Of a stretch of 25,649 bases of DNA, positions 1 to 7,291 are shown one piece after another. The stretch is from CAVPRW01 sp046727435 [NCBI: bacterium] (GTDB lineage Bacteria > Tectomicrobia > Entotheonellia > J063), in contig JBKPCR010000385.1 of the NCBI GenBank assembly GCA_046727435.1, forward strand, positions 1-25,649, in the 5' to 3' direction. A model generated the notes under the pieces. That model saw only the letters and a program-made list of their open reading frames with translations. It was not told where the DNA came from and did not search any database. A program made the translations under genes and the position numbers. How positions within the stretch are numbered: position 1 is the first letter of the stretch; each line of letters starts with the position of its first letter.

Positions 1-86
1 CAATCGCCGTGGCTGAATGTGCCCAGGTGGTCCCTGAGCTGCGCGAAGTTCAGCCCGGCCATCAAGTCGCCTGTATCCGTGTGTAA
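1..86 (+). CDS. C-terminal end of an unidentified protein (partial)
   Basis: The third forward frame is open from the window edge to a TAA at 84-86. It gives 27 residues ending in GHQVACIRV, with an alternating hydrophobic pattern (AVAECAQVVPEL, then a Gly-His turn and VACIRV) that looks like a real protein terminus and not random sequence. The family cannot be decided from so short a piece. A sigma70-type promoter starts 18 bp after the stop, so this gene probably belongs to a separate upstream transcription unit. Confidence 0.4.
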   Translation, partial: IAVAECAQVVPELREVQPGHQVACIRV

Positions 87-103
87 CGACAGGGACTTTT
101 GCC

Positions 104-131
104 TTGACACGCTGACCGGCAGGTGTTTACT
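104..131 (+). promoter_or_regulatory. Predicted sigma70-type promoter for the ABC transporter operon
   Basis: A perfect -35 hexamer TTGACA (104-109) is followed, after a 16-bp spacer, by TTTACT (126-131), which matches 4 of 6 positions of the -10 consensus. Transcription would start near 138, about 85 nt upstream of the binding-protein start codon at 222. The assignment is by inspection only. Confidence 0.5.
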
Positions 132-221
132 CTAGCCCTCAGAGCGGAATCTGCGAGTGGAGCTGGAAGCGGCCTGATGTGACCACTCGTGCACGGCTGC
201 ATGCCCTTTGGGAGGTGCACA

Positions 222-1829
222 ATGAACACGTTGCGTCATTGGACATACCAGGGCTTCGCGGTGGTCTTGGGGTTGGCCCTTGTGTTGTTGATGGTGCACG
301 GATCTTTGGTACAGGCTCAGCCACGCACAGGAGGTGAGTTGGTCTTCGCGGTGCCCTCAGAACCCCCTTCCTACGACGGCCATCGTGAGGAGACGTTCGG
401 CCTCATTCACCCCGTTGCACCGTTCTACAGCCTGTTGCTGCGTGTCGATCCCGTCGACTCGAATAAGATTGTCGGCGACCTGGCGGAGAGTTGGACTGTT
501 TCCGACGATGGGCTCACCTATACTTTCAAGATTCGCACAGGCGTGAAGTTCCACGATGGCAATCTGCTGACGGCCAGGGATGTCAAGGCGAGCTACGATA
601 AGATTATCTTCCCGCCTGAGGGGGTGGCGAGCACGCGGAAGGGGCAATATGAGGCGGTCGAGGCGGTCGAGGCGCCAGACGACCACACGGTGCGCTTCCG
701 CCTCAAGTGGCCTTCGGCCTCGATGCTGTCTGGTCTGGCATCCCCATGGAACTTCATTTACAAGGCTGATACCTTGGCCAAGGATATGCACTGGTATGAG
801 AACAACATCATGGGCTCGGGCCCGTTTATATTCGTCGAGCATATCCGCGGCTCCCACATGGTTGGCAAGCGCAATCCCGACTACTGGGAGCGTGGCAAGC
901 CCTATCTCAATGGCTACCGTGCACTCTTCATCAGCGATACCGGGGCGCGGGTAGCCGCCCTGAGGGGCGAGCGCGTGCATATCGAGTTCCGCGGTTTGGC
1001 GCCGAAGCAACGCGACGACCTCGTCAAGGCGCTGGGGGCCAAGATTACCGTGCAGGAAAGCCCCTGGGACTGCATTCTCCTGGTGGCCATTAACCATGAG
1101 CGCAAGCCATTTGACGATACGCGCGTGCGTCGGGCCTTAACCCTGGCCCTGGACCGCCATGAGGGCTCTAGGGTCCTGTCCCAAATCGCCATCGTCAAGG
1201 AGGTGGCCGGGGTGCAAGTCCCGGGCACACCGTTCGCCACCCCGCCCGAAGAACTGACCAAGCTGGCCGGCTATGGGAGGGATGCCGAGACCTCCAGGGG
1301 GGAGGCCCGCCGCCTCCTTAAAGAGGCCGGGGTGGAAGGGCTGACCTTCACCTTCAAGAATCGCGGCATCCCGATGCCTTATGAACCATTGGGGATTTGG
1401 CTCATCGACCAATGGCGCAAGGTTGGCCTCACCGTCAACCAGGAGGTGATCGAGGCCGCCGCATACTACCAGGTGTTGCGGAGTGGTGAGTTCGACGTCG
1501 CCATGGACTTCCAATGCGGCTACATCGTGGACCCCGACCTGGACCTCTATAAGTTCCAGTCCGCGGACAAGAACCCATCCAACTATGGCCGCTACGTCGA
1601 TCGCACGTTGGATGAGCTTTATGAGAAGCAGAGCCGTGCCTCTAACCCTGAAGAGCGTAAGCAATTGATCCGCCAGTTTGAAAAGCGGCTATTGGACGAC
1701 GAGGCGCACTACCTGATGACGCTCCAATGGCATCGAATCATTCCTCACAGCGCCAAGGTGAAGGGATGGATGATCACGCCTAGCCACTATCTGAACCAGC
1801 AGCTCGACACGGTCTGGCTGAGTGAATAG
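222..1829 (+). CDS. ABC transporter substrate-binding protein, family 5 (dipeptide/oligopeptide/nickel type)
   Basis: This is a 535-residue periplasmic or lipid-free exported solute-binding protein. The ATG at 222 is chosen because GGAGG lies 6 nt upstream (211-215); an upstream GTG at 189 lacks such a site. The N-terminus has a basic start (MNTLRHW), a hydrophobic core near residues 12-27 and a probable cleavage after VQA (about residue 32). Mature sequence shows the SBP_bac_5 hallmarks: an early GGELVFAV strand, LAESWTVSDDGLTYTFKIR and VKFHDGNLLTARDV, then RRALTLALDR and a C-terminal domain ending QLDTVWLSE. The length is normal for DppA/OppA-like proteins. It is followed by two permease genes in the same direction. 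The ligand cannot be read from sequence; proximity to thiocyanate hydrolase-like genes does not prove a shared substrate. Confidence 0.92.
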   Translation: MNTLRHWTYQGFAVVLGLALVLLMVHGSLVQAQPRTGGELVFAVPSEPPSYDGHREETFGLIHPVAPFYSLLLRVDPVDSNKIVGDLAESWTVSDDGLTYTFKIRTGVKFHDGNLLTARDVKASYDKIIFPPEGVASTRKGQYEAVEAVEAPDDHTVRFRLKWPSASMLSGLASPWNFIYKADTLAKDMHWYENNIMGSGPFIFVEHIRGSHMVGKRNPDYWERGKPYLNGYRALFISDTGARVAALRGERVHIEFRGLAPKQRDDLVKALGAKITVQESPWDCILLVAINHERKPFDDTRVRRALTLALDRHEGSRVLSQIAIVKEVAGVQVPGTPFATPPEELTKLAGYGRDAETSRGEARRLLKEAGVEGLTFTFKNRGIPMPYEPLGIWLIDQWRKVGLTVNQEVIEAAAYYQVLRSGEFDVAMDFQCGYIVDPDLDLYKFQSADKNPSNYGRYVDRTLDELYEKQSRASNPEERKQLIRQFEKRLLDDEAHYLMTLQWHRIIPHSAKVKGWMITPSHYLNQQLDTVWLSE

Positions 1830-1841
1830 CGGAGCGGCGCC

Positions 1842-1880
1842 TCCCCCTCACCCCACCCCTCTCCCGGAGGGAGAGGGAGA
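1842..1880. repeat. GC-rich intergenic hairpin repeat (copy 1)
   Basis: The gap between the binding protein and the first permease holds a hairpin with perfect 9-bp arms (1857-1865 and 1869-1877, loop GGA), preceded by CCCTCACCCC. The same element lies in inverted orientation at 24929-24962, with CCCTCACCC next to a CCCTCTCCC hairpin, so it is a dispersed REP-like family. No T-run follows, so a simple intrinsic terminator is unlikely. It could attenuate or stabilise the mRNA between binding-protein and permease genes. Confidence 0.7.
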
Positions 1881-1900
1881 ATAGGCTTGAACTATCGCTC

Positions 1901-2851
1901 ATGCATCGGTACATCCTGCGGCGCCTATTACTAATGCTTCCCACCCTGCTCGGGGTTGCGGTGATCGTCTTTCTGCTCATGCGCGTTATCCCCGGCGATA
2001 TCGTCGAGATGCGCTTTGCGGAGGGACGCTTCTTCAATCGGGAGCTGGTGGAGAAAGAACGCGCTCGACTTGGCCTGGACCGCCCTCTGTGGGTGCAATT
2101 CGGGGATTGGCTGTGGGGGCTCGTGCGCCTGGATTTTGGCCTATCGATGTGGTCCGGCGCGCCTATTCGCCAGGAAATCGCCATTCGTCTGCAATTGTCG
2201 CTGCAACTAGCGATGATGGCGACCATGGTGGCCGTCCTGCTAGCGATTCCCCTGGGAACGCTTGCCGCCCTGCGGCAAGATACCTGGATCGACTATGGCA
2301 TTCGCATCTTCTCCATCGCCGGCCTGGCCACACCCTCGTTCTGGCTTGGGATTCTGATGTTCTTGTGCTTTCTCATTGTCTTTCAGTGGATTCCGCCGAT
2401 GGTGTTCACGCCGTTCTGGCGGGACCCGTGGCAAAACCTCTCGCAAATGATCTGGCCGGCGCTCGCCGTTGGCTATCGCTACTCCGCGGTGGCGGCCCGC
2501 ATGACGCGTTCGGCGATGCTGGAGGTGTTGCGCGAGGACTATATCCGTACCGCTCGCGCTAAAGGTCTATGGCAGAGCCTCATCGTCAAACGTCACGTGC
2601 TGAAAAACGCGATGCTGCCGGTCCTGACGGTGATTGGGTTGGAATTTGCGTTCCTCATCGGTGGCTTGGTGGTCACCGAGCAGGTGTTCAATCTGAACGG
2701 ACTCGGGCTCTTGTTTGTGCAGTCCGTTGCCCGTCGGGACTATACCCTTGTCCAAGCCCTGGTCCTGCTAGTGGCCTTGGTCTATATCGTGGTCAATTTC
2801 TGCGTGGATCTCCTCTATGCCTGGCTTGATCCACGCATTCGCTATCAGTGA
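1901..2851 (+). CDS. ABC transporter permease, DppB/OppB type
   Basis: This 316-residue inner-membrane permease is the first of two that would form the channel of a peptide-type importer. The N-terminus MHRYILRRLLLMLPTLLGV with the first membrane helix and MRVIPGD is the standard start of DppB-like proteins. RARLGLDRPLWVQFGDWL in the periplasmic loop and several later hydrophobic helices are also typical. The cytoplasmic EAA loop is visible as DYIRTARAKGLWQSLIVKRH (about residues 210-229), which docks on the ATPase. The protein ends with WLDPRIRYQ, the usual WxDPR.RY terminus. The stop codon overlaps the GTG of the next permease, so the pair is translationally coupled. Confidence 0.95.
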   Translation: MHRYILRRLLLMLPTLLGVAVIVFLLMRVIPGDIVEMRFAEGRFFNRELVEKERARLGLDRPLWVQFGDWLWGLVRLDFGLSMWSGAPIRQEIAIRLQLSLQLAMMATMVAVLLAIPLGTLAALRQDTWIDYGIRIFSIAGLATPSFWLGILMFLCFLIVFQWIPPMVFTPFWRDPWQNLSQMIWPALAVGYRYSAVAARMTRSAMLEVLREDYIRTARAKGLWQSLIVKRHVLKNAMLPVLTVIGLEFAFLIGGLVVTEQVFNLNGLGLLFVQSVARRDYTLVQALVLLVALVYIVVNFCVDLLYAWLDPRIRYQ

Positions 2852-3753
2852 CCGCTGTGCACTCATCGACGGATGCGCCTCTGCAAATCTCCGCCGAGAC
2901 TGGCCCGAGCCATTGGTTGGTGGGCCTCGGGACTTTTGCGCGCCGTTGGCCGATAGGCGCCGCAGGGGCGGTGATCATCCTGCTGATGATCGGCGCGGCG
3001 GTGTTCGCGCCGTTTATCGCGCCGTATGATCCCCTGGAAACCGATTTCGCTGCCCAATTCAGTCCACCGACGATGGCGCACTGGTTGGGAACCGATGCCT
3101 TTGGGCGCGATTTGCTGTCGCGGATTATTTACGGCTCGCGCACAGCCTTGTTGGTCGGCTTTGCCTCGGCATTTTTGGGCGCGACCCTGGGGGCCATGCT
3201 CGGAATCGCCAGCGCCTACTTCGGCGGGCGTATCGATTTGGTGGTGCAGCGCATCGTCGAGATCTTTCTGGCATTTCCGATCATCATTCTGGCCTTGGCG
3301 GTGGTCTCCATCCTTGGCACCGGCGTCAGCAATGTGATCATGGCAATCACCGTGCCGATGATCCCGAATTGTGCTCGGGTAGTCCGTTCCAGCGCCCTGT
3401 CTGTGCGCCAGATGCCCTATATCGATGCGGCTCGGGCGGCGGGTTTTGGATATGCACGGATCATCTTTCGCCATATGCTGCCCAATGTCATGGCGCCCTA
3501 CCTGATCATGCTCACGGCCTTTGTCGGACAGGCCATTCTTCTGGAAGCATCATTGTCCTTCTTGGGGCTAGGCGTGGCCGAACCGACACCAGCCTGGGGT
3601 CTGATGCTGCGTGGGGCGGCCGTCGAATTCGCTGAGTCGGCGCCATGGATGGCCATTTTCCCAGGCCTGGCCATCAGCCTGGGGGTTTTTGCGTTCAATC
3701 TCTTCGGCGATGCACTGCGCGATGCATTGGACCCGAAGTTGCGAACCTTGTAA
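2848..3753 (+). CDS. ABC transporter permease, DppC/OppC type
   Basis: This 301-residue second permease starts with GTG at 2848, overlapping the TGA (2849-2851) of the first permease. It has the DppC layout: a cytoplasmic N-terminal stretch, a first helix (AGAVIILLMIGAAVFAPFIAPYDP), the signature HWLGTDAFGRDLLSRIIYGSR, and an EAA loop MPYIDAARAAGFGYARIIFR. LEASLSFLGLGVAEPTPAWG follows, and the protein ends with FNLFGDALRDALDPKLR. All are standard for the family. No ATP-binding subunit gene (DppD/DppF type) follows, so the ATPases must be encoded elsewhere or shared. Thirty bases separate it from the thiocyanate hydrolase-like genes, which suggests co-transcription. Confidence 0.95.
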   Translation: MTAVHSSTDAPLQISAETGPSHWLVGLGTFARRWPIGAAGAVIILLMIGAAVFAPFIAPYDPLETDFAAQFSPPTMAHWLGTDAFGRDLLSRIIYGSRTALLVGFASAFLGATLGAMLGIASAYFGGRIDLVVQRIVEIFLAFPIIILALAVVSILGTGVSNVIMAITVPMIPNCARVVRSSALSVRQMPYIDAARAAGFGYARIIFRHMLPNVMAPYLIMLTAFVGQAILLEASLSFLGLGVAEPTPAWGLMLRGAAVEFAESAPWMAIFPGLAISLGVFAFNLFGDALRDALDPKLRTL

Positions 3754-3782
3754 GTTAGCATACAGATCTCAGAGAGGGGGAG

Positions 3783-4091
3783 ATGATGGAGCAACGTGTG
3801 CACGACCGAGGCGGCTGGCCCGATGCCGGCCTGATCGACCGAGCTGAGCATACATACTCGATGTGGGAGAAGCGTACCGACGCCATTCGCGGGGTCCTTG
3901 GCGCCAAGCGCATCATCCGGACTGATGAGCTCCGACGCGCCATTGAGAGCATCGAGCCAGCCAAGTACGAACGCTCGAGTTACTATGAGCGTTGGCTCGT
4001 CGCCGTCGAAGCGCTGCTCGTCGAAAAGGGCTTTCTGACGCACGAAGAGGTCGATCGTAAGATGGAAGAATGGCAGACGTGCGAGCGCTGA
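3783..4091 (+). CDS. Thiocyanate hydrolase beta-like subunit (N-terminal half of nitrile hydratase beta)
   Basis: This 102-residue protein matches the N-terminal helical half of nitrile hydratase beta: RAEHTYSMWEKR, then RTDELRRAIESIEP, SSYYERWLVAVEALLVEKGFLTHEEVD. The Arg of DELR (residue 51) falls where nitrile hydratase beta has the conserved Arg (Arg56 in Rhodococcus numbering) that hydrogen-bonds the oxidised metal-claw cysteines. The C-terminal SH3-like half is absent here but forms the next gene. This is the split seen in thiocyanate hydrolase, where scnB and scnA correspond to the two halves of beta. It is shorter than the Thiobacillus subunit (157 residues as I recall). Start could be ATG 3783 or ATG 3786; a GAGAGGGGG site precedes both. 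An alternative is a nitrile hydratase accessory protein of the same fold. Confidence 0.8.
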   Translation: MMEQRVHDRGGWPDAGLIDRAEHTYSMWEKRTDAIRGVLGAKRIIRTDELRRAIESIEPAKYERSSYYERWLVAVEALLVEKGFLTHEEVDRKMEEWQTCER

Positions 4092-4143
4092 TGGCGGATC
4101 TCTGTCGCGGCGGTCAGGGAGTCACGCAGTCGAGGAGATAAGC

Positions 4144-4428
4144 ATGGCAGCCAAATTTCAACCAGGCGATACGGTGCGCATCCGTGTGGGCTCGCCACCG
4201 GGACACTTCCGAACGCCAGCCTACGTTCAGGGGAAGACCGGTGTCGTCGAAGCGTTGCATGGGGCCTTTCCGAATCCAGAATCGCTGGCCCACGGCGGCG
4301 ACGGACTCCCCAAGCAGTTTCTCTACCTGGTGCGGTTCGACCAGACGAGTGTCTGGCCGCAGTATCCCACAACCCTCCAGGACAAGTTGCTCATCGATAT
4401 CTATGAACACTGGCTGGAGCCAGCCTAA
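4144..4428 (+). CDS. Thiocyanate hydrolase alpha-like subunit (C-terminal half of nitrile hydratase beta)
   Basis: This 94-residue protein is the SH3-like C-terminal domain of nitrile hydratase beta as a free polypeptide. It reads KFQPGDTVRIRV, then GHFRTPAYVQGKTGVVEALHG, LYLVRFDQTSVWPQ and LLIDIYEHWLEPA. The Arg in GHFR (residue 23) corresponds to the second conserved beta Arg of the family (Arg141 in Rhodococcus numbering), which also contacts the modified cysteines. Both catalytic arginines are therefore preserved across two separate chains. The start ATG at 4144 is preceded by GAGGAGATAAGC. The gene lies 52 nt after the beta N-half gene and 16 nt before the metal-binding subunit, in the order scnB-scnA-scnC known from Thiobacillus thioparus. 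Confidence 0.82.
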   Translation: MAAKFQPGDTVRIRVGSPPGHFRTPAYVQGKTGVVEALHGAFPNPESLAHGGDGLPKQFLYLVRFDQTSVWPQYPTTLQDKLLIDIYEHWLEPA

Positions 4429-4444
4429 TCTTGAGGAGGGACCC

Positions 4445-5113
4445 ATGGACCAAGCTGACCACGATCACGCGCATGATCGCCATGCGCCCATCGAGGATAG
4501 GGAGGAATTGACCTATTACGAGAAGCGGGTATGGGCTATCCAGGCTCTGCTGGTGGAAAAGGGCATCATCACCGCTGACGAAGTGCGGCAGCAGATTGAG
4601 GCTGTGGATACACGCACTCCCGCCGATGGTGCCAAGGTCGTCGCCAGAGCCTGGGTCGATCCGGCATTTAAGGCGCGCCTGCTCCATGATGCCAAGGCGG
4701 CAGTAACAGAGCTGGGCTTCGATAGCGGTGAATCTCCCGTCCTGGTTGCCGTCGAAAACACTCCAAAGGTGCATAATGTGGTGGTGTGCACGCTCTGTTC
4801 TTGTTATCCACGGGCCTTGCTTGGCCTGCCACCGGACTGGTACAAGAGTCTGAGCTACCGCTCACGGGCGGTCGTCGATCCACGCGGTGTACTGCAGGAG
4901 TTTGGCCTGGAGCTCGAACCCGACGTCGAGGTACGGGTCTATGACAGCAGCGCCGACATGCGCTATCTGGTCGTCCCCGAGCGCCCACCCGGCACCGAAC
5001 ACATGAGCGAAGCTGAGCTCGCGAGTCTGGTCACGCGCGATAGCATGATCGGCGTCACCAAACCCCGTGCGCCAGAGCAGCGCCCGGACCTCAAGGCTGC
5101 GGCGCCGGCATGA
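4445..5113 (+). CDS. Cobalt-type nitrile hydratase alpha / thiocyanate hydrolase gamma-like subunit
   Basis: This 222-residue protein is the catalytic metal-binding subunit. The claw VCTLCSC sits at residues 114-120, with Cys115, Cys118, Ser119 and Cys120 as ligands. Thr at position 116 marks the cobalt class (iron enzymes have Ser there). It is followed by Y-P-R (121-123). Nitrile hydratases usually have Trp at the last position, whereas thiocyanate hydrolase gamma has an Arg that helps bind the anion (Arg136 as I recall), so thiocyanate or another charged substrate is favoured. The flanking LLGLPPDWYKSLSYRSR and DPRGVLQEFG are family hallmarks. The N-terminus is His-rich (residues 6, 8, 10, 13), a possible metal-loading segment. 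ATG 4445 has a GAGGAGGG site 5 nt upstream; a longer in-frame extension to 4184 would overlap the previous gene and is rejected. Confidence 0.88.
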   Translation: MDQADHDHAHDRHAPIEDREELTYYEKRVWAIQALLVEKGIITADEVRQQIEAVDTRTPADGAKVVARAWVDPAFKARLLHDAKAAVTELGFDSGESPVLVAVENTPKVHNVVVCTLCSCYPRALLGLPPDWYKSLSYRSRAVVDPRGVLQEFGLELEPDVEVRVYDSSADMRYLVVPERPPGTEHMSEAELASLVTRDSMIGVTKPRAPEQRPDLKAAAPA

Positions 5114-5143
5114 GAGCCTTATTGAACTGACTTCCACTCCTCA

Positions 5144-5177
5144 TATCCTCCCCCCCTGCGGGGGAGGATACAGGTGG
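5144..5177. repeat. GC-rich intergenic hairpin repeat (related type)
   Basis: The 127-bp gap after the thiocyanate hydrolase-like genes contains a perfect 10-bp stem (5144-5153 with 5159-5168, loop CCTGC) followed by ACAGGTGGGGGGG. In structure, a pyrimidine-rich stem beside a C/G-rich tail, it resembles the repeats at 1842 and 24929 but differs in sequence. No T-run follows. It may mark the end of the metabolic operon. Confidence 0.6.
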
Positions 5178-5240
5178 GGGGGAATACATTGTTTCCCCTC
5201 CTCTTATGATCTTGACCTCTCTGACACAGGAATCCATACC

Positions 5241-5672
5241 ATGGATGTACCGCAGAGCATCGGCATCACCCAGGCTGGGCAACCTTCCCTGACGTTGACC
5301 GTGTTGGAAGAATCCCGCATACGCTTTTATGCCACCGTTGTCAGTGACGAGGCCGACGGCCCTGGCTGGGCTCAAGCCCCTGACGGACACTACTGGCGTC
5401 TTGACGTGCCGCCGTCGGTGTACCATGCGCTGACCGCGGGCGATGCCTGCGGCGTCTTGTGGCGTGGGGGCGACTTGCTTGGCGCTCTTGACTGGGAGGC
5501 TCGCGAACAGGACCCCAATGCCACCGCCTACCGCGTCGATCCCGAGGTCGCTGGCGGCCATATCACCACGCTCGAAGGCGAAGTCACCAGCACGGCGACT
5601 GGCAAGCCCGCGCTTTTGGGCCGTGTTGAAGCCGATCCCAGCGATGAGTGGTGGCTGGTGGTGGTGGATTAA
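5241..5672 (+). CDS. Unknown 143-residue acidic protein upstream of the CARF regulator
   Basis: I do not recognise this protein. The start ATG at 5241 has AGGA at 5229-5232 upstream; an in-frame extension would cross the hairpin repeat. It has no signal peptide or membrane segment and is rich in Asp, Glu and Trp. It appears mainly beta: LTLTVLEESRIRFYATVV, HYWRLDVPPSVYHAL, CGVLWRGGDLLGALDW, and a terminal DEWWLVVVD. Only 12 bases separate it from the CARF activator, so the two are likely co-transcribed. It could belong to the preceding enzyme genes, which lack a recognisable activator or cobalt-insertion protein, or act with the regulator. Neither can be decided here. Confidence 0.7.
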   Translation: MDVPQSIGITQAGQPSLTLTVLEESRIRFYATVVSDEADGPGWAQAPDGHYWRLDVPPSVYHALTAGDACGVLWRGGDLLGALDWEAREQDPNATAYRVDPEVAGGHITTLEGEVTSTATGKPALLGRVEADPSDEWWLVVVD

Positions 5673-5684
5673 GAGATAGGCCAC

Positions 5685-7193
5685 ATGGACGTTCTACTGA
5701 CCTTCACCGGATTCCAAGATCCGTATACGATAGGCTTGGTTGGCCAGGAGGAACAGCCTGGTCCCATTCTCTCGCTTGCGGGCGCGCGGTCATTCGACCG
5801 GATTATTCTTTTTTCGACTCCGAGCACTGAAAAGAACACCTTGGCCACGAGCGATGCCCTTCAATCCTTATATCCAAAAGCAGGCATTGAAGTCAGAGAC
5901 CTTCCACTGCACGACCCGACCGATTATGTAGCTATCTTGACAGGGCTTCGGACCCATATTCGGGAAATCACCGACAGCATATCGACAGCGAACTACTTCA
6001 TTGCAGTCGCCTCAGGTACTCCGCAAATGCATGCTTGTTGGGTCTTACTTGCGGCAAGCGGCGAAATACCGGCCCGCATTCTCAACGTGCGCCCTCCTCG
6101 GTTTGTGAGCAAGGACCGCCCTCTCGTATTTGGAGTCGATTTATCGGCGACAGAATTCCCGCTCGTGCGAGCCGATATCTGCTCCGTTGAGACACCCGAT
6201 GTTCCGCCTCCCGACATGGATACCGTGATAAGAGAATTGGGCATCGTCGGAGACCATCCTGCCATAAGAAAGGCTCTAGAGATCGGAGCCGTTCTGGCGT
6301 CGTCCTCTGCACCCATCCTCATTCTGGGCGAGACAGGCACGGGAAAGGAGCTCTTTGCGAGGTTCATCCATCGACTGAGCGGCCGTCTGTTGGATCGGTT
6401 TGTGCCCCTCAACTGCGCCGCAATCCCAGCGGATCTCGTGGAAAGCATTCTGTTCGGCCATAAGAAAGGCTCATTCACCGGAGCAACCAGCGATCAGACC
6501 GGGAAGTTTGACCTGGCTGACGGTGGCACGCTATTCCTGGATGAGTTGGCGGAATTGCCCAAGCCGAGTCAGGCGAAACTCCTGCGCATCTTGCAGGACG
6601 GGCTTGTCGAGCCGCTTGGGGCGAAGAAAGCGCACAAGGTCAATGTACGTGTCATCGCTGCAACGAATAAGGACTTGCGCAAGGCCATCCAACGCGGGAG
6701 ATTTCGGGAGGACCTCTTCTACCGACTTAGCGTCGGGGAAGTCCGGCTACCGGCCTTACGTGAACGGAAAAGCGATGTACCCAAGATGGCACTGTATGTT
6801 CTTGACCGCGTCAATGCCACGCTTCGGAGGCCGAAACGATTGTCACCGGGTGCCCTGGCCAGGCTGCAAAACCATGCCTGGCCTGGAAATGTGCGTGACC
6901 TTGAAAATGTGATTGAACGCTCTGCGAGGCTTGCCAGAAAGGATGTTCTCGAGGCAGATGATTTAATGATTTCGGAGCCCGTGACCTATGCCGATCCATT
7001 GGCCGCACTACCCGAGCCTCGCGCCGGATTTTCTTTGGACGAGTATCTCACGAGCGCTCGCAAGCAGCTAATTTTGCACGCATTGGAAATAGCGAAGGGA
7101 AACCAGAGTGAGGCGGCAAGGCTGCTAGGGCTGACTCCTCAGGCCGTCCACAAGTTCCTGCGTAAGAGCGAAGGCGATTTCAACCGTAGTTGA
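5685..7193 (+). CDS. Sigma54-dependent activator with RtcR-like CARF sensor domain
   Basis: This 502-residue protein has three domains. Residues 1-165 resemble the CARF domain of RtcR: strand LLTFTGF, LPLHDPTDY, and YFIAVASGTPQMHACWVLLAASGE followed by IPARILNVRPPR. In CARF proteins this fold binds nucleotide-type ligands. Residues about 185-430 are a sigma54-activating AAA+ domain: Walker A GETGTGKE (215-222), GSFTGA (262-267, a Ser variant of the sigma54-contacting GAFTGA loop), Walker B GTLFLDE (281-287), and WPGNVRDLENV (399-409). A Fis-type helix-turn-helix ends the protein (KGNQSEAARLLGLTPQAVHKFLR). No rtcA or rtcB is present. Two palindromes and a sigma54 promoter lie directly downstream, so its target is very probably the restriction operon at 7402. 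ATG 5685 has a weak site; the gene follows its neighbour by 12 bases. Confidence 0.93.
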   Translation: MDVLLTFTGFQDPYTIGLVGQEEQPGPILSLAGARSFDRIILFSTPSTEKNTLATSDALQSLYPKAGIEVRDLPLHDPTDYVAILTGLRTHIREITDSISTANYFIAVASGTPQMHACWVLLAASGEIPARILNVRPPRFVSKDRPLVFGVDLSATEFPLVRADICSVETPDVPPPDMDTVIRELGIVGDHPAIRKALEIGAVLASSSAPILILGETGTGKELFARFIHRLSGRLLDRFVPLNCAAIPADLVESILFGHKKGSFTGATSDQTGKFDLADGGTLFLDELAELPKPSQAKLLRILQDGLVEPLGAKKAHKVNVRVIAATNKDLRKAIQRGRFREDLFYRLSVGEVRLPALRERKSDVPKMALYVLDRVNATLRRPKRLSPGALARLQNHAWPGNVRDLENVIERSARLARKDVLEADDLMISEPVTYADPLAALPEPRAGFSLDEYLTSARKQLILHALEIAKGNQSEAARLLGLTPQAVHKFLRKSEGDFNRS

Positions 7194-7215
7194 AATCGAT
7201 TCAACCATGGTTTAA
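7179..7215 (+). promoter_or_regulatory. Paired palindromes, predicted activator binding sites (UAS)
   Basis: Two 16-bp inverted repeats lie in tandem: TTCAACCGTAGTTGAA (7179-7194, perfect 6-bp arms) and TTCAACCATGGTTTAA (7200-7215, one mismatched pair). Both begin with TTCAACC and their centres are exactly 21 bp apart, two helical turns, as expected for two activator dimers on the same DNA face. They end 76 bp before the -24 element, a normal distance for an enhancer. The first site overlaps the activator's own stop codon. Confidence 0.75.
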
Positions 7216-7291
7216 GATAGCAATTCATCGAAATGCGACGCTTCGGTGATAATTTCGAGCTTTCACACGTACTTCAAGGATCTTTGGCCAA

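Noticed and set aside
357-1097. Long open frame on the - strand inside the binding-protein gene
   Set aside because: It lies opposite a clear SBP family 5 gene, has no recognisable motifs and no ribosome-binding site; it is a codon-bias shadow. The same holds for the - strand frames at 1137-1664, 2863-3474, 9874-10545 and 23929-24846.
1842-1880. Rho-independent terminator between binding protein and permease
   Set aside because: The hairpin has no T-run, recurs elsewhere in inverted orientation and sits between genes that must be co-expressed; it is listed as a repeat. The same argument applies to 5144-5177 and 24929-24962.
4184-4444. N-terminal extension of the metal-binding hydratase subunit
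   Set aside because: The extension overlaps the preceding subunit gene in another frame, has no family similarity, and a strong ribosome-binding site precedes ATG 4445.
5121-5148. Possible sigma70 promoter (TTGAAC, TATCCT) before the unknown protein
   Set aside because: Both hexamers are weak, the -10 runs straight into a stable hairpin, and the start codon is about 90 bp away; not strong enough to list.
5685-7193. A CRISPR-Cas locus associated with the CARF protein
   Set aside because: No array of regularly spaced repeats and no cas gene was seen; the domain layout is that of an RtcR-type sigma54 activator, not a Csa3- or Csm6-type protein.
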